Positions 1 through 11,941 of a stretch of 64,000 nt of DNA are shown here, piece after piece. Source of the DNA: Elmis aenea (lineage: Eukaryota; Arthropoda; Insecta; Coleoptera; Elmidae). The stretch's first letter is position 1. Each line of letters starts with the position of its first letter. The stretch covers positions 1 through 64,000 of the forward strand of contig CANTFG010000133.1 of NCBI GenBank assembly GCA_947652605.1. The letters are read 5' to 3'. Below the pieces are notes generated by a model that was not told the DNA's origin, ran no database searches, and saw only the letters and a list, made by a program, of their open reading frames with translations. The position numbers and the translations under genes were made by a program.

Positions 1-134
1 GGAAAAGTTTTAAGTCGGGGATAAAAGTTGGAAGGTCTTGTGGTAAACAGAGTCGGGAAAACTGCCTTGTTGAAATTAAACAGTTCGAGGACACTAATTG
101 TTTGAGAAAAGAAGTTAAAAAAATATTAGTCGTA

Positions 135-1683
135 TACAGGGTGCCCATTTTTCTAACCTGTTGTATGGGTAACTCCGTTAATATTAGAGATACAGAAACG
201 TTTAAATTAGCAAATTTGTGCAGAATTTAAAGGGAAATCTGGTGCCATTTTCAAATTTGACCTACGTCATCAACTTTTTGAAATATTTTGAAAAAACTGA
301 AAAATGTCGATTTTTTCAAACTTGAATAATTCCGTAACCATATGAGTTAGAACCAAAATAAAAATTTATTTTTATAGATGTTTTTACGTAGATTTTAAAT
401 ATGTTAACGAAATTTTCATAGCACTCTCGAATTTCGAGTTATAGCACAAACTTGCATTTTTTTAAATGGAAGTCATAGTTGGCTATGGTCTTATTAAAAA
501 GGTTATTTTTTTCTCGTTTCAATGATATAAGGTTTGTTATGCTTTACTCTTGTAGTTTTTCTTTAAATAAGCAAAAATCATTTTACATGTTCACAGCCTA
601 CTAATAGATGGGAGTTATCCTGTGTTGATGTTTTTTTTTTTCGATGTGACATTTAAGAGTTGTCTCTTATCGTTAGTGTAGCAATTATTAGCCAGTTACG
701 GCCTTTTCAGTTGACACCACATTCAAGGGACAACTCCCGGGTAGATGATGTTGGTTTATAATTTACGTATTCTAGGACTCTCTCTTCATCTTCTTGCTTA
801 AATTTAATTTTCAAACCTTTGGATTTTGTAAATGACCTGTATTTTTTTAAATTGGTTTCTAATAACGAAAAAAATTTCTTTCTTTGTTTCCTCCTTTCCA
901 TAAATCTTTGCAAATACATTTCACTTGAATTTCTACTATTTCTATTACAAGCCTAGTAATAAAAAAGCATGTCGTTTCTTTTTTCATTAGAAAACATTGT
1001 TTTTGAAATTTACAATAAAGTCAATCAAAAATTTTGATCAACACGAGAGAGAGATTTATACGTATAACAAACAATAAATTTTATTTGACAAACTTTGAGG
1101 TTTTGTTTTTAAAATTTGTAACTGGCTAATAACTGCTACACTAACGATAAGAGACAACTCTTAAATGTCACCTCGAAAAAAAAAGAACATCAACACGGGA
1201 TAACTCCCATCTATTAGTAGGGAGTGAACATGTAAAATGATTTTTGCTTATTTAAAGAAAAACTACAAGAGTAAAGCATAACAAACCTTATATCATTGAA
1301 ACGAGAAAAAAATAACCTTTTTAATAAGACCATAGCCAACTATGACTTCCATTTTAAAAAATGCAAGTTTGTGCTATAACTCGAAATTCGAGAGTGCTAT
1401 GAAAATTTCGTTAACATATTTAAAATCTACGTAAAAACATCTATAAAAACAAATTTTTATTTTGGTTCTAACTCATATGGTTACGGAATTATTCAAGTTT
1501 GAAAAAATCGACATTTTTCAGTTTTTTCAAAATATTTCAAAAAGTTGATGACGTAGGTCAAATTTGAAAATGGCATCAGATTTCCCTTAAAATTCTGCAC
1601 AAATTTGCTAATTTAAACGTTTCTGTATCTCTAATATTAACGGAGTTACCCATACAACAGGTTAGAAAAATGGGCACCCTGTA
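135..1683. mobile_element. Foldback element with ~565-bp inverted arms
   Basis: The ends read TACAGGGTGCCCATTTTTC and its reverse complement. Both arms, about 135-699 and 1118-1683, are near-identical inverted copies around a ~420-bp centre. An exact 11-bp direct repeat, TATTAGTCGTA, flanks it at 124-134 and 1684-1694 and fixes the ends. Long arms with a 9-11 bp duplication suit Foldback or MULE/Phantom-like elements, but the family is an inference. The centre holds a piece of transposase (707-919, minus), so this is a deletion derivative of a coding element or a foldback element that captured coding DNA. Confidence 0.85.
707..919 (-). pseudogene. DUF4817/HTH-type transposase fragment
   Basis: This 70-residue minus-strand ORF sits in the centre of the foldback element. 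Residues 1-36 (LQRFMERR ... LETNLKKYRSF) resemble the end of the DUF4817 domain of insect mobile-element proteins, which has an RFPxRR motif followed by LxxNLRxYGSF. Residues ~47-70 (VLEYVNYKPTSSTRELSLE) resemble the helix-turn-helix that usually follows, of the form VLxYVxxNPxtSTRxis. The ORF stops just before the inverted arm begins, so the DDE catalytic part is missing. I recognise the family from the motif pattern only; a profile search would settle it. Confidence 0.5.
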
Positions 1684-1734
1684 TATTAGTCGTATATTTA
1701 AATTCAATTAAGTGAAAAAATAACGGAGCATTCA

Positions 1735-2196
1735 AAGATAGCACAAGTGTGCTTTATCGATCTTTCTAAAGCCTTCGATAGAGTGCCAAGGGAAAAGATC
1801 TGGAACATATTGAAACAAGGTAGAGTGGGAGAATTCTTATGGATAAAATAATTAAAGAATGTAAGCAAAACACAAAGAAAGCCTACTGGGGTTGGAATAA
1901 ACCAAAACCAATATCCTTTACAGAATTAGCCTTTACAGATGATGTGGTGCTATTTTAGCTAAAAGCGAAAGTAATATGAATAGGATGGAAAATGCAGATA
2001 GAGGGAAAAAGAAATAGAGGAAGACCAAGAATAAAATGGGAAAAAGAAGTGAGACACACTAGGAGAAAAAGGAGTCAGCTGGAGATATGTGCCACAATTA
2101 GCTAACGATAGGCAGGAGTGGATAAACATAACACAGACATAGAAAAGCATACCTCGACACCGAAAGGTAAAAGAGGAACCGATTAAGAAGAAGAAG
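1735..2196 (+). pseudogene. Non-LTR retrotransposon RT relic with 3' tail
   Basis: Translation from 1741 gives VCFIDLSKAFDRVPREKIW, the RT motif containing the first catalytic Asp of RTE/Jockey-type non-LTR elements. It is followed after stops and frame breaks by LAFTDDVVLF at ~1928-1955, the degenerate xxDD box, and GKRNRGRPRIKWEKEV near 2003-2050, the typical C-terminal end. Most of the RT between these motifs is deleted. It ends with CCGATTAAGAAGAAGAAG at ~2179-2196, a 3' tail shared with the pieces at 4378-4526 and 34441-34492. It cannot encode an enzyme. Confidence 0.75.
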
Positions 2197-3130
2197 TATA
2201 TCCCAATTAAAACTGCAATAAAATTAGTGATGGTTTTTCTGGACCAATCCCTGACCAAGATAGGCGAGCACCGAAGCTAAATAATTCATCAAATCTTGTA
2301 TCCTAGTTTTATGTACAATTTCCTAAAAGCTTTTTTCACTTTCAAAGCTGTACCCAAAAAAAAACCGCATACGTTTAAAGAAAAGAAAAAAAAAACAAAA
2401 CGACGGCTAATAAGTCTGTTTTAAAAAATGTAAATTAGTAAGTTCTTTAGTGCCACAAAAACATAAAACAATTTATTTGGTCATATAAAATATATGTTAA
2501 CGTAAAACGTCCTGCAAGTTTGCATTTCAGTTGCTTCTTACTCAGTACCTATGCGGTTCTTAGCATCATCAAAAATGCATTAAGGTCTACCCTTATCCCA
2601 GCTACTCCGAGTCACATTCAGTTCTTTGAATACGTTATCCGGCATTTTATGAACTCCCTTAAAAGTAAGCAGTGATAACGCGCAACTGTATGTGACTATG
2701 TACGTCCCGTCTCCTTGTTTTAACGGGAAATTTCGAAATCAGTTGCAGTATTTACCTAACTTTACCCAACCGCTGCAAACGCCATGCACGTTATAGTTAG
2801 TTACAGAGCGCAGCAGAGGTTATTTGAAAAGTAAATAAAGCTTCCATTAGATGAACTGTATCAACAGATGTTTATTAAACTTTTGCTACTGTGTTGTGTG
2901 CTTATGGCAAAGGTTTGTTTATTGAATACAGAAGTTTACAACAAAATAATATTGTTGTTACATTTAATATAAATAAATACATGTGACTGTGCTTCAAGAA
3001 ATAAATATACAAAAGATATTTGTGAAAAACCTCTTTTTAGAAAGAATATTCTCTTATTAATTATCAGAAGTGTCCATAACTATAGAATCATTACCAAAGA
3101 GGTGTTCCTGGTTTTACTAAGATTGTACAG
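2197..3130. other. Unassigned AT-rich DNA
   Basis: No gene, tandem array or terminal inverted repeat is visible. The minus-strand ORF at 1959-2258 runs antisense to the RT relic and is a shadow. Several poly-A/T runs near 2357-2400 are the only notable structure. Confidence 0.5.
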
Positions 3131-3300
3131 GTGTACTTAGTATTGCCGCCGAGACGAGATAATTCTAGATCTCGTCTCGTCTCGAATTTCGAGATCTAGA
3201 CCGGCATTTTTCTATCCCGAAAATTCGAAACGAGATTAACAATCGTCTCGAACATTAGAGGCGAGATCCTTGAGATTCTCGATCTCGACAGTATTTTTAT
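3131..3300. repeat. Dispersed CGAGACGAGA-rich repeat, copy 1
   Basis: After GTACTTAGTATTGCC (3134-3148) comes a block dense in the words GAGACGAGA, CTCGTCTCG, TCGAGATCTAGA and CGAGATC on both strands, able to fold into several hairpins. A second copy of the same start lies at 9528-9575. The block looks like the end of a dispersed element. No target duplication was found and the family is unknown. Confidence 0.55.
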
Positions 3301-3453
3301 ATGTAGAAAAACTATGAATAATTTTAAGATATATTTTACTTATAAATTTTTAGAAACCACTTACAAATGTAACTTTTAGTTTATTTTAAATATTGTGTAA
3401 TAAATTCCCAAGATTACCAAACATTGAGGCACAGCAATACCCTTGCTGACTCA

Positions 3454-3779
3454 AGCTGCGTTCGCATAGAAAAGTATTGCATTGCATTGTATTGTATTGT
3501 ATTGTATTGCAAGGTGCTTGCAAGAGTAGCGTTCACATAGTCATAAAGGTATTGTAGTGTTTATACACTAAAGGCGATTACCACGCCTATACGCAGGGCT
3601 AATCCACTGTGATTGGTTCTTGTTATGGGGTATTGCAAAAAGCTTGGCGCTTGCAAACTCTTCGAAGCGGGCTAGCAACGCAATTCCTCTACTTTGCCTA
3701 TGTGAACGCTATCATTTGATATTCGTATACTTAACTTTGCTTACGCTACAATACAACACTTTTCTATGTGAACTCAGCT
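3454..3779. mobile_element. 326-bp MITE with TCA target duplication
   Basis: The left end AGCTGCGTTCGCATAGAAAAG matches the inverted right end CTTTTCTATGTGAACTCAGCT. Inside, a second inverted pair, GTAGCGTTCACATAG (~3527-3541) and CTATGTGAACGCTA (~3699-3712), repeats the same motif. TCA at 3451-3453 and 3780-3782 fits a 3-bp target duplication, suggesting a PIF/Harbinger-type MITE (inference). There is no coding capacity. Confidence 0.65.
3474..3510. repeat. (TATTG)n microsatellite inside the MITE
   Basis: About seven pentamer units, variants GCATT and TATTG, lie just inside the left TIR of the 3454-3779 element. They may be an expansion of its subterminal sequence. Confidence 0.8.
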
Positions 3780-3782
3780 TCA

Positions 3783-4377
3783 CTGTCAAGACTGTTGCGG
3801 TGTTTGGGAATAATTAATATTTAATACTCTATTATTTACAACATATTTTTGTGACCAAATAACTAACTTCTTTATGTAAGAATATAATATTTACTATAGA
3901 TATTCCACAAAACAAACAATTTTAATTATATTCTGTTACATCCAGCAATAATTACAATTTACTGTTATCACATTTGCGTTCATAGATAGTACGATTTCAA
4001 GTAAAATCTTATATTTCAACGTAACTGTAAATTACAAATGGTTCTGCAAACAATAGTGCGACCGCAAACACAACACGAGAAAGTTCTAAGCGGTAACAAA
4101 ACCCGGCAACAATTATTACAACTAATGGCAGTTACCGCAATTCGTATCAACGAAATTTGATCCAACGACAGAAACATTTGCAGAAATAATTATTAAAAAA
4201 AATATATCGTCAGCGTAAATTACAAATAAATGAAGAGAGTAATAATGAAGATAAATTATGGCAACGATTTATTTCACAAAACAGTGTTGCCTTTTTCGAT
4301 ATTTTTCAGAATCTGCGCTGCATCGTTCAATTCATAGCATTCTTAGTGCTTTTAATTTTCTTTGGGTATGGCCAGAT
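3783..4377. other. Unassigned AT-rich DNA
   Basis: No ORF of interest, RNA gene or array can be supported here. Confidence 0.5.
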
Positions 4378-4526
4378 ACGAAGACACAATGGGGAAACGG
4401 AGTAAGATATAGACTAGGAAAAAAAAGGAGTCAGCGGGGAAGATATGCCACAGCTAGCCTATGATAGACAGTGATGGAAAAACAAAAGCTCCAAGAGGGC
4501 CCGATTAAGAAAAAAAAAGAAGAAGC
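4378..4526 (+). pseudogene. 3' end of non-LTR retrotransposon
   Basis: This copy aligns by eye with the end of the relic at 1735-2196: AAAAAGGAGTCAGC, then GATATGCCACA, then a terminal CCCGATTAAGAAAAAAAAAG tail near 4500-4525. It is 5'-truncated with no usable reading frame, the usual outcome of incomplete target-primed reverse transcription. Confidence 0.65.
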
Positions 4527-5224
4527 TTGTTTACTGATGCTGTGTTAAACAGAGTGGCGATCGATACAAAACTGATGCTTGCGGTGGCTCCTACTGAAAT
4601 TTTGTCTCATAATGAGCGAAGCAAAATCAAATTATATTTCCCTATACAATTTTTCATTGAGTATGTATGTCGTACGCTGGTTATCCCAAATATCATTCAA
4701 GATAAATATCGTTTGAGAACTTCTACCTTATCCTTGAGTATTTATAATTTGCTTTAAAAGCGGTTTGTATGCATTACACAAGCAAAACAAAGTACCACTT
4801 TGCATATAACAGAAACAATGGCAACCTAATACATATATCAATTACCGGTAATTATCCTAAAAGCTCAAACCACGACGGTATTGCAATCATAATCACTAAT
4901 TTATTACAACGTTAATGTAGTCATTTTGTATTTGGTGGTATGACAAAATATTAATAATAAATATGCTGCTGATAATATCAGTGGAGTTCATATTTAGCAG
5001 AAATGTCGCTAATATTATAACAGTTACCACACGATTACAAAATTAAATTTTGGATTGATGTTAATACAATGATGGCCGATTTTTGGTATTTTTTTGACTT
5101 AAACAAATAGTGGGATAGATGGTTCTTGTATGAGGAGAAAATTAAAACTGCAGTTCACGAGAATTTTGCAAGTATTTCGAAAGAAGATTATTTGGAAGTT
5201 TTTAAAGTAAAAATGTTGTAGTGT
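4527..5224. other. Unassigned AT-rich DNA
   Basis: The 76-residue ORF at 4527-4757 has no recognisable domain, and I treat it as chance. Nothing else is visible. Confidence 0.45.
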
Positions 5225-5233
5225 ATTAATTCT

Positions 5234-5991
5234 GGGTCTAGGAACATTCTTCGCCCACAATTCTTCGCCCACAATTCTTCGCCTCCACAATTCTTCGCCC
5301 AAAATTCATCGCCTCAACAATTCTTCACCTCTACAATTCTTCGCCGCCACAATTCTTCGCCGCCAATTCTTCGCCCACACATTTCTTCGCCGCCACAATT
5401 CTTCGCCGCCACAATTCTTCGCCGCCACAATTCTTCGCCGCATACAAGCATATCACAAATTTTATTTGTGAATGTGATTGTTTTTATTTATAACGTAATT
5501 TTTACAGATTATTTTACTTTAGCCTAACGCAGTTTCTTGTATATTAATACTTCTTCTTTTAATATTATGTTTAAAAGTTGCTACATAAATAGCTTATGTT
5601 GTAATTTTTAATCTTGTGTATGTTGTTATACTATGAATAAATATTAAATTAATCTAACCTATTCGGACCTTAGCTAACCTAATGTAAAATAGTCTGTGAA
5701 AATTACTTTATAAATAAAAACACACATTTACAAACAAAATTTGTGATATACTTGTAAGCGGCGAAAAATTATGGCGACAAAGAATTGTGGTGGCGAAGAA
5801 TTGTGGTGGCGAAGAATTGTGGGCGAAGAATTGCGGGCAAAGAATTGTGGGCGAAGAATTCTGAAGGCGAAGAATTGTGGCGGCGAAGAAATGTGTGGGC
5901 GAAGAATTGGTGGCGAAGAATTGTAGGCGAAAAATTTTGGGCGAAGAATTGTGGAGGCGAAGAATTGTGGGCGAAGAATGTTCCAGACACG
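5234..5991. mobile_element. Foldback element with tandem-repeat arms
   Basis: Both arms are built of degenerate 15-18 bp units, consensus CACAATTCTTCGCCGC on the left (~5246-5440) and the inverted form GCGGCGAAGAATTGTG on the right (~5757-5978). Inner, non-repeated arms also pair, for example CACAAATTTTATTTGTGAA near 5454 against ACAAACAAAATTTGTG near 5730. The outer ends GTCTAGGAACATTC and GAATGTTCCAGAC are inverted. Flanking ATTAATTCT (5225-5233) and ATTATTTCT (5992-6000) fit a 9-bp duplication with one mismatch. This is the architecture of Drosophila FB elements. Open frames in the arms encode repeats of ELWAKN type on both strands and are not genes. Confidence 0.75.
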
Positions 5992-6000
5992 ATTATTTCT

Positions 6001-7415
6001 AAAGGGTATACTTTGAACATAGTTAAAAAAAAAATTGAAGATAATAATTGTGTTTCTATTTTGAATAAATTTACTTACGTAACAAATATCATTATTTATT
6101 TTCCTGCGAATCCAAACCTTTGCTTCAGCTAAAATCTAAATATTGTTAGTTTTTGATTTAAATGTAACTTATAAAGTACAGTCACAATGAAAAGTAAACT
6201 TTACAAATTTTTCGTTGCTGATAAACAGGTTTGTTATTTTTTGTTAATACAATTTTTGATATTCTCATAGCCAGTGGCTACTTTTGTCTATCACAAATGC
6301 TTTTAAAAAAAGGAGCACTTTGTAACATAAACGAATACTAGAATATATAGAATTTAAATAATTCTGTCATGTTCTTGTAGAATAATTTGTTGCTTTATTC
6401 AATTTTATCTGCAATCTGTCTGTGAACGGTTGATTGGAGCGAGATTTACCTTCAATCAATTCAAAACATGTTTTTTTTGTACTTTTCAATCACTGCAGCC
6501 CGATAAACTATTAGCAGGAAATGAAATTTTAATGATTTCCAATGTGTCGTATTTTACACAGTTGCACGCAAAATTAATCGCCAAGTGTCTAATGCTTGCT
6601 CACACAAAACTATGATCCAATCGTTTTAATTAGCAAATAAAAACGTCATCCTTTTTGAAAAAGTCTATAAAGAAATAAACTTTTTTTGCAGGTCAAAAGC
6701 TAATTTTTTACCCCTCTCTTGCGTTCCATTAGCCAACAAAGTTGGTTAAACTGCGTCAGTGAATTATAAAGTTGTAATAATTACTTTAGGCGCATCATTC
6801 ACTTTTTTGTCACAACTTTAAGAAGGTCCACGGAGCTTTCGCAAGTGACTGACATAATTATTAATAAGATTTTCTCTACCGCCACTGTTTGCCGTAAACA
6901 ATTTGGGTAGACCCTAATGTTTTAATATTTTAATGCGAGCGTTTTTCTTGCCATTACCTAATTTTTTCACAGAAATATTTTTAAAATCTTAATTTAAGAA
7001 GAAGCTAGAACGAACAATAAAATGTTAGCGTTACAAAATCGTATGTGGTTCAGTATAGGCAATTTGTTAAGTGAGGAAAAGTCAATAATTTTACCTCACG
7101 AATTTTTATTTTAGTCCATCAAATATCTTAGAATTATATAGGTAAAGAATACGAGAAATGAGTTTTATCCTTCTTTTTTAATCGCTATGAGTTGTATTTA
7201 GTTTTTATCTGAATATACCCTCAAAGAAAATAATCATGAGAGTAAAAGTCGGGTGAACATGGAGATTTTTTCATTTAAATTACGACTCTATCACAATCTT
7301 ATTGTGATTGAATACTTAAGTGTTTAAACAAAAATAGGTTGGGTGAAGTTAACCCAAGAACATTTATTTTTCAACTCAAAACTCTTCAAGTAATTTCAAT
7401 CAATTGCAGCTCTCA
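6001..7415. other. Unassigned, apparently single-copy DNA
   Basis: Only short unrelated ORFs (for example 6430-6615) occur, none with a recognisable domain. No RNA gene or repeat structure is seen. Confidence 0.5.
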
Positions 7416-7423
7416 GTTGTCAC

Positions 7424-8616
7424 CAGGGACTAAAAACGAAAAAAATTCCGTTCGTTTCTGTTCGGAACGAAAACGAAATTATCGTTTTCGTTCTTTTCGT
7501 TCTAACCGAAAAAAATCTTTTTTCGTTTTCGTGAACCGAAATAATAACGGTTAAAACCGGTTTTACAATATTTTTTTTGTCGTCAAAAAATCAATTTTTT
7601 TTCCAGTCACCACAACCCTCTATAAATACGATAACAATATTTGCGTCTCAACTAAAATATAAACGATGACGATGGGGTTTGATGCTCACGGACAGCATAT
7701 TTTAGACTGGCGAACCATCGCCATATTAAATTTACCAAATCGTTAAACACATTAACATTTAACCATTTTATTAAGTTTAACACCCGTAAGGTGCACAAAC
7801 AAAACGTGATTAATTTAAATTAGACACACGATCTTTATCTAAAAATATGAAAATATAGCAAGTACTGTTTTAAATTTGTTTTAGTACTAAAAATCTATGC
7901 AATTGAATTAAATAAGATCCTGCTGTAATTATTTATAAAGACAAAAGAATGAATTCAAGTGGATAATTTACTAAATGTTATAAATAAAAAAGATATTTAA
8001 AAAAAACTTATATTAACTTGAAATATGCTTTAAGTTTATAAATTGTACATACCATACAATATACATTTTCCATTTCGTTAAATCTTACTAGCAACACATC
8101 TTCCAATAAATCTTCTTTTACATTAGTCCTTTTCCAAGTAAGAATAAATTTTACTATTATTATGTCTAAACGCAAATAAAACATACACATTGATAATATT
8201 ATATATCCAAGCAAGTGTATATTCTATATTGATGATCTAAAAAACATATTAGAAATAGAGAATATCTGAACCGTTAATTGTGTTACACGAAATTGCAAGT
8301 ATAAACAATAAAGTTGTTAATACATATTCACGTAAATATATGGCGAAAAGTGAAGCTCACTTATTTCAAGTGAGATTTTTACTGCCTCGTGGAGTCTCCC
8401 CACTCCCCAGCACAAAAGGTACATTCGCGTATGTGTTTAACAAATATAATTTGAAATAGCGACAAAACCGGTTAAAACCGGTTTTGTAAAGTATTTATTT
8501 CGTTTTCGTTCTTGAACGAAAAATAATGATTTCGTTTTCGGTTTCGTTTTCGTTCTTAAAAAAATTTCGGTTAATTTCGTTTAACGTTTTCGTTTTCGTT
8601 CCGTTCTCAGTCCCTG
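7424..8616. mobile_element. Non-autonomous hAT element, 1.19 kb
   Basis: An exact 8-bp duplication GTTGTCAC at 7416-7423 and 8617-8624 flanks termini that read CAGGGACTAAAAACG and, inverted, CAGGGACTGAGAACG. Terminal CAGGG with an 8-bp duplication is diagnostic of hAT. Subterminal regions (7430-7570 and 8460-8605) are packed with inverted copies of ACGAAAACGAAA and AAAACCGGTTTTA, probable transposase-binding arrays. No hAT transposase is recognisable inside; the 68-residue ORF at 8008-8214 has no known domain, so mobilisation would need an enzyme encoded elsewhere. Confidence 0.88.
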
Positions 8617-8624
8617 GTTGTCAC

Positions 8625-9525
8625 AATAACATAAACCCATTAATTTCCTTTTCCTGTTTACAACAATGAAGATTTTACTGCAAGCTTGTGAACGTTGAAT
8701 ACCCAGATCTAGTAAGCTTATATAGTGTATTAAGTAATCATGTTTCGTCATGTGAACTAGTGGTTGTACGTATACGACGTTGCTAAAGGTAACTAGAGAC
8801 GTTTAAGGAAAATGAAACGTCATTAAACTTGGCAGAATTGTTACGATTCGCTCGGCATCCGAAGGTGACGTAAATATTAAATGAAAATACGGGATAATAA
8901 AACATATTGTACGTAGTTTACAATTGAATTTTGTGAGAATACTGCAGAAGTCACGTATGGAAGATGAAAATGAATATGGGAATTAATGAAATGTACCGGG
9001 GAGGTTGAAGTTTCACTAGAAATAAATTTTTGTTTGTAATGTATACTTTAGGTAATTATCTTTGACTATTATTGCAGCATTAAACGTTGAAATTTTCGGT
9101 TTTTGAGGCAGAGACGTCGTTTTATTTTTAATAATGTGCCTCCACAGAATGTGTAATTGGTAACTTGAGATATTCATTCAGAGTAGCTGTCATTGTAGTC
9201 CAAAATCTTACAGATAATGGTGGTTGTTGTTGCGAATCGAAATGTAGCTCGCTACCTGAAGTGCAAAATAATAAGGCACGTTATAACAGGTAGTAATATC
9301 TCGAGGGATATTGTTGTGCAAGAAATTGTAACGGTTCAGTCTAAGCCGTTTTGGTCTGGTGAATTATTTACAGCTGATTGGAACAGGGTGTTTTGCTAAA
9401 TATAAGGGGCGCCCATAAGTAATAAATATTTGAATATTATAGAGAAATTAGGGTCTTCAAGTATTTGTTTTTATGCGTAATATGCTTCCTACATTTCTTG
9501 TTGTGTAGTATACGAGTATATACCA
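8625..9525. other. Unassigned DNA
   Basis: The 60-residue ORF at 9217-9399 shows no family features. No terminal repeats or arrays were found. Confidence 0.5.
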
Positions 9526-9527
9526 GT

Positions 9528-9575
9528 ACACTTAGTATTGCCACGAGACGAGACGAGATTTATCCATTCTCGACC
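9528..9575. repeat. Dispersed CGAGACGAGA-rich repeat, copy 2 (truncated)
   Basis: GTACACTTAGTATTGCC followed by ACGAGACGAGACGAGA matches the start of the repeat at 3131. The copy breaks off where the RT fragment begins. Confidence 0.55.
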
Positions 9576-9811
9576 TCGAAAATGATCGAAACTTGATTCT
9601 TAAATATTCCTTCCACATTTCCTGTCCTTTCGCTTATTTCCTTGTCCATTCCACCATTTTTCTCTATGACCACTCCTAAATATTTAAAGCGTTCTACCTG
9701 TTCCAACCTAAGCCTATTTAAAGTGATGTTATGCCCTTTGTTCTCTGTTGTAAAGATCATAGTTTTAGTTTTTTCTGTATTTATTTTCAGATAGAATTGA
9801 AAAATGTACAT
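9576..9811 (-). pseudogene. RT fragment of a non-LTR retrotransposon
   Basis: The 83-residue minus frame contains LKINTEKTKTMIF, then VERFKYLGVVI, EKNGGMDKEISERTGN. This is the conserved stretch after the catalytic YxDD box in RTE/Jockey-like reverse transcriptases (G-L-xIN-x-xKTK and the FxYLG motif with EIxxRI). It is truncated at both ends and lies directly against a dispersed-repeat end, so it is a dead insertion. Confidence 0.7.
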
Positions 9812-11941
9812 AGGGTTTTAATTTTTGTATTTTTAAGCAACTAATATTTTAAAACATAACTAGACATAAAAAATATATTTTTTTGAAATTAAGGAAATTT
9901 TGACCATGAGAGGTAATAGCAATAATTAAAAAATTGTATTATTGATTTGCGCTTTAGACTTTAGAGTATTAATTTGCCTAGGTAATTATTCCTGACATTT
10001 TTACCCAAGCTTTTGATCATTCAAACAAAGTTGCTTGCAGTGGGTCGAATTCAGTTGGATAAATTTTTGACCGGTTCACATTATTCAATGATTTATCTGG
10101 CCTGGTTATTCGAGTTGCACCCTTCACGCATACACGTACATTTTAATAGAATATCTGTATTATTCAACGCCTGAGGACACATCGCGATAAATATTTCATG
10201 AGAAATATGAAAAATAGCTCCTCAAAGTTTTTTCTTCTCTATTCATTGCGTTTCTGTGCGTTTTCATTCGCATCCGCGATGAAAAAAAAAACAAGTAATC
10301 GGTAGGGACGACCATTTAGGGAAACTCTTCGTTAACTTGTTGATTAGCAAAGTTTCCCTGGCCTTATTAATATTATACAACGTTACAGAACTGACTTGCT
10401 GCATAAAAGCGAGGTTTACAGAGGGAATCATATGTTGCATTGCGTTTGTTGTGCTTTGGTGCACAGTATAAATGGCAAAGTAATATTTATCCGCTTTGAT
10501 ATGCTCGTCGCGTGGGTATAATGCTATTTGAATAAAGCAGACGCGATGCACCAGACAGGACAAAATTGCAGTTTCATAAGCAGTAAATAATTTCTGTAAA
10601 CAAGAATGAAAAACTCAACATTTTTAGTTTGTTTAAGTTAGTGTTCAAACATTTTTCATTTAAAGGGAATAAAAAATATCAAACTAAAATGGACCACGGA
10701 TCCAACCTAATTCATTATCTGGATTTTTTTTTAACCTATTCGACACAGTGTGTCTAGGTAAGGTAATTTGGTTCAAAATATCTATTAATAATTTTAAATA
10801 TTTTCACTCCATTTGTTTTTCCTTCAAATTTTTTACATCAAAAGTCTTCTGCTGCTTCAAAAAACGTTTAAAATAAACCGTTAACTGTTGCGTGTATCGA
10901 GAAAATATTAATAATTAAAATTGCAGCGAATCTTTGCGCTTGTGTGACGAGTCGAATCATTAAATTTAATTTTAAATTTCGCATCTGCGTTGATTAAAAG
11001 TCGGTTGGCTTGCCCAAACACTCAGATTTGTAATTAAATTATTAATATGTCCTTTGGTTTTCCTTCGTCAATACATCTAGTCCCTGTGGATTTGGCTGTT
11101 TTGGATGTGGGGTAAAATTCTTAATTTGTCTCCGCCCGCCCGGATTAATTAAGTTCAGATTACAAAATTGTCAGGCGCAATCCAGAAATATTTAGTTAAA
11201 AATAAGCATCAAAGCAAATATGTAATATCTACTGCAATAATATTAAAATAACAATGATATTTTTAGTTTGAAAATTGTTTACAATGAAAGAGCGTTATGA
11301 AATAATAGCAGCTAGGAGTTGAAAACAACCTTTAAAAATATTTTTTAAATCAAGTTACTTAAAAGAAAACACGTTTTGGTCCTTCTTACACGTATTTAAG
11401 CTCGCATTAAACAATTCCTATTCGAAAACAATTCCATTACGTCCAATGGAGTCGTTGCAGAATGTATTTCGAAACAATTTGGTTTTTAGTGCTTCGGCTC
11501 CAAAGATACAAGATAATGATAACGGTTGGAAGGGATCATTTTATAGTTACGTTATACTGTGAACCTTGTGCTATGCCCTCTATAATTGCAAATGTTGGTT
11601 GCAGAGTACACCTCTTAAGAAAGTTTTGCATTTAATAAACCGGGATGTGTGCTAAGCTGTTAGTAAAGTGAATTTAATACGATTTATATTAAATATCATT
11701 TCAGGATAAATATTTTTTAAATATTTGTAATTTGTTTATTGCTGGGTTAACTTCAGAATATTTAAAGTGAGTAGATTTTTCAGTTGGATAAACGACCCAA
11801 TTCGTATTTTATAATTACCCCCAGCAGTTGATAACAAATTGAACATAAAATAAACGTTTGAAGCGAGTCCCAGACATCGTAAAATGAAGAGTATCTCGTC
11901 CTTAAATCAGGTTTTATGCGGGAATTGCTTTTTTTAATAGC
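9812..11941. other. Unassigned 2.1-kb stretch
   Basis: The longest frame is 99 residues at 10264-10563 on the minus strand, rich in Cys and His but without a recognisable domain. No repeats, TIRs or RNA genes are apparent. It may be single-copy intergenic or intronic DNA. Confidence 0.45.

Noticed and set aside
5769..6132. 83- and 115-residue ORFs with GEELWAKN repeats
   Set aside because: They read the tandem-repeat arms of the foldback element on opposite strands.
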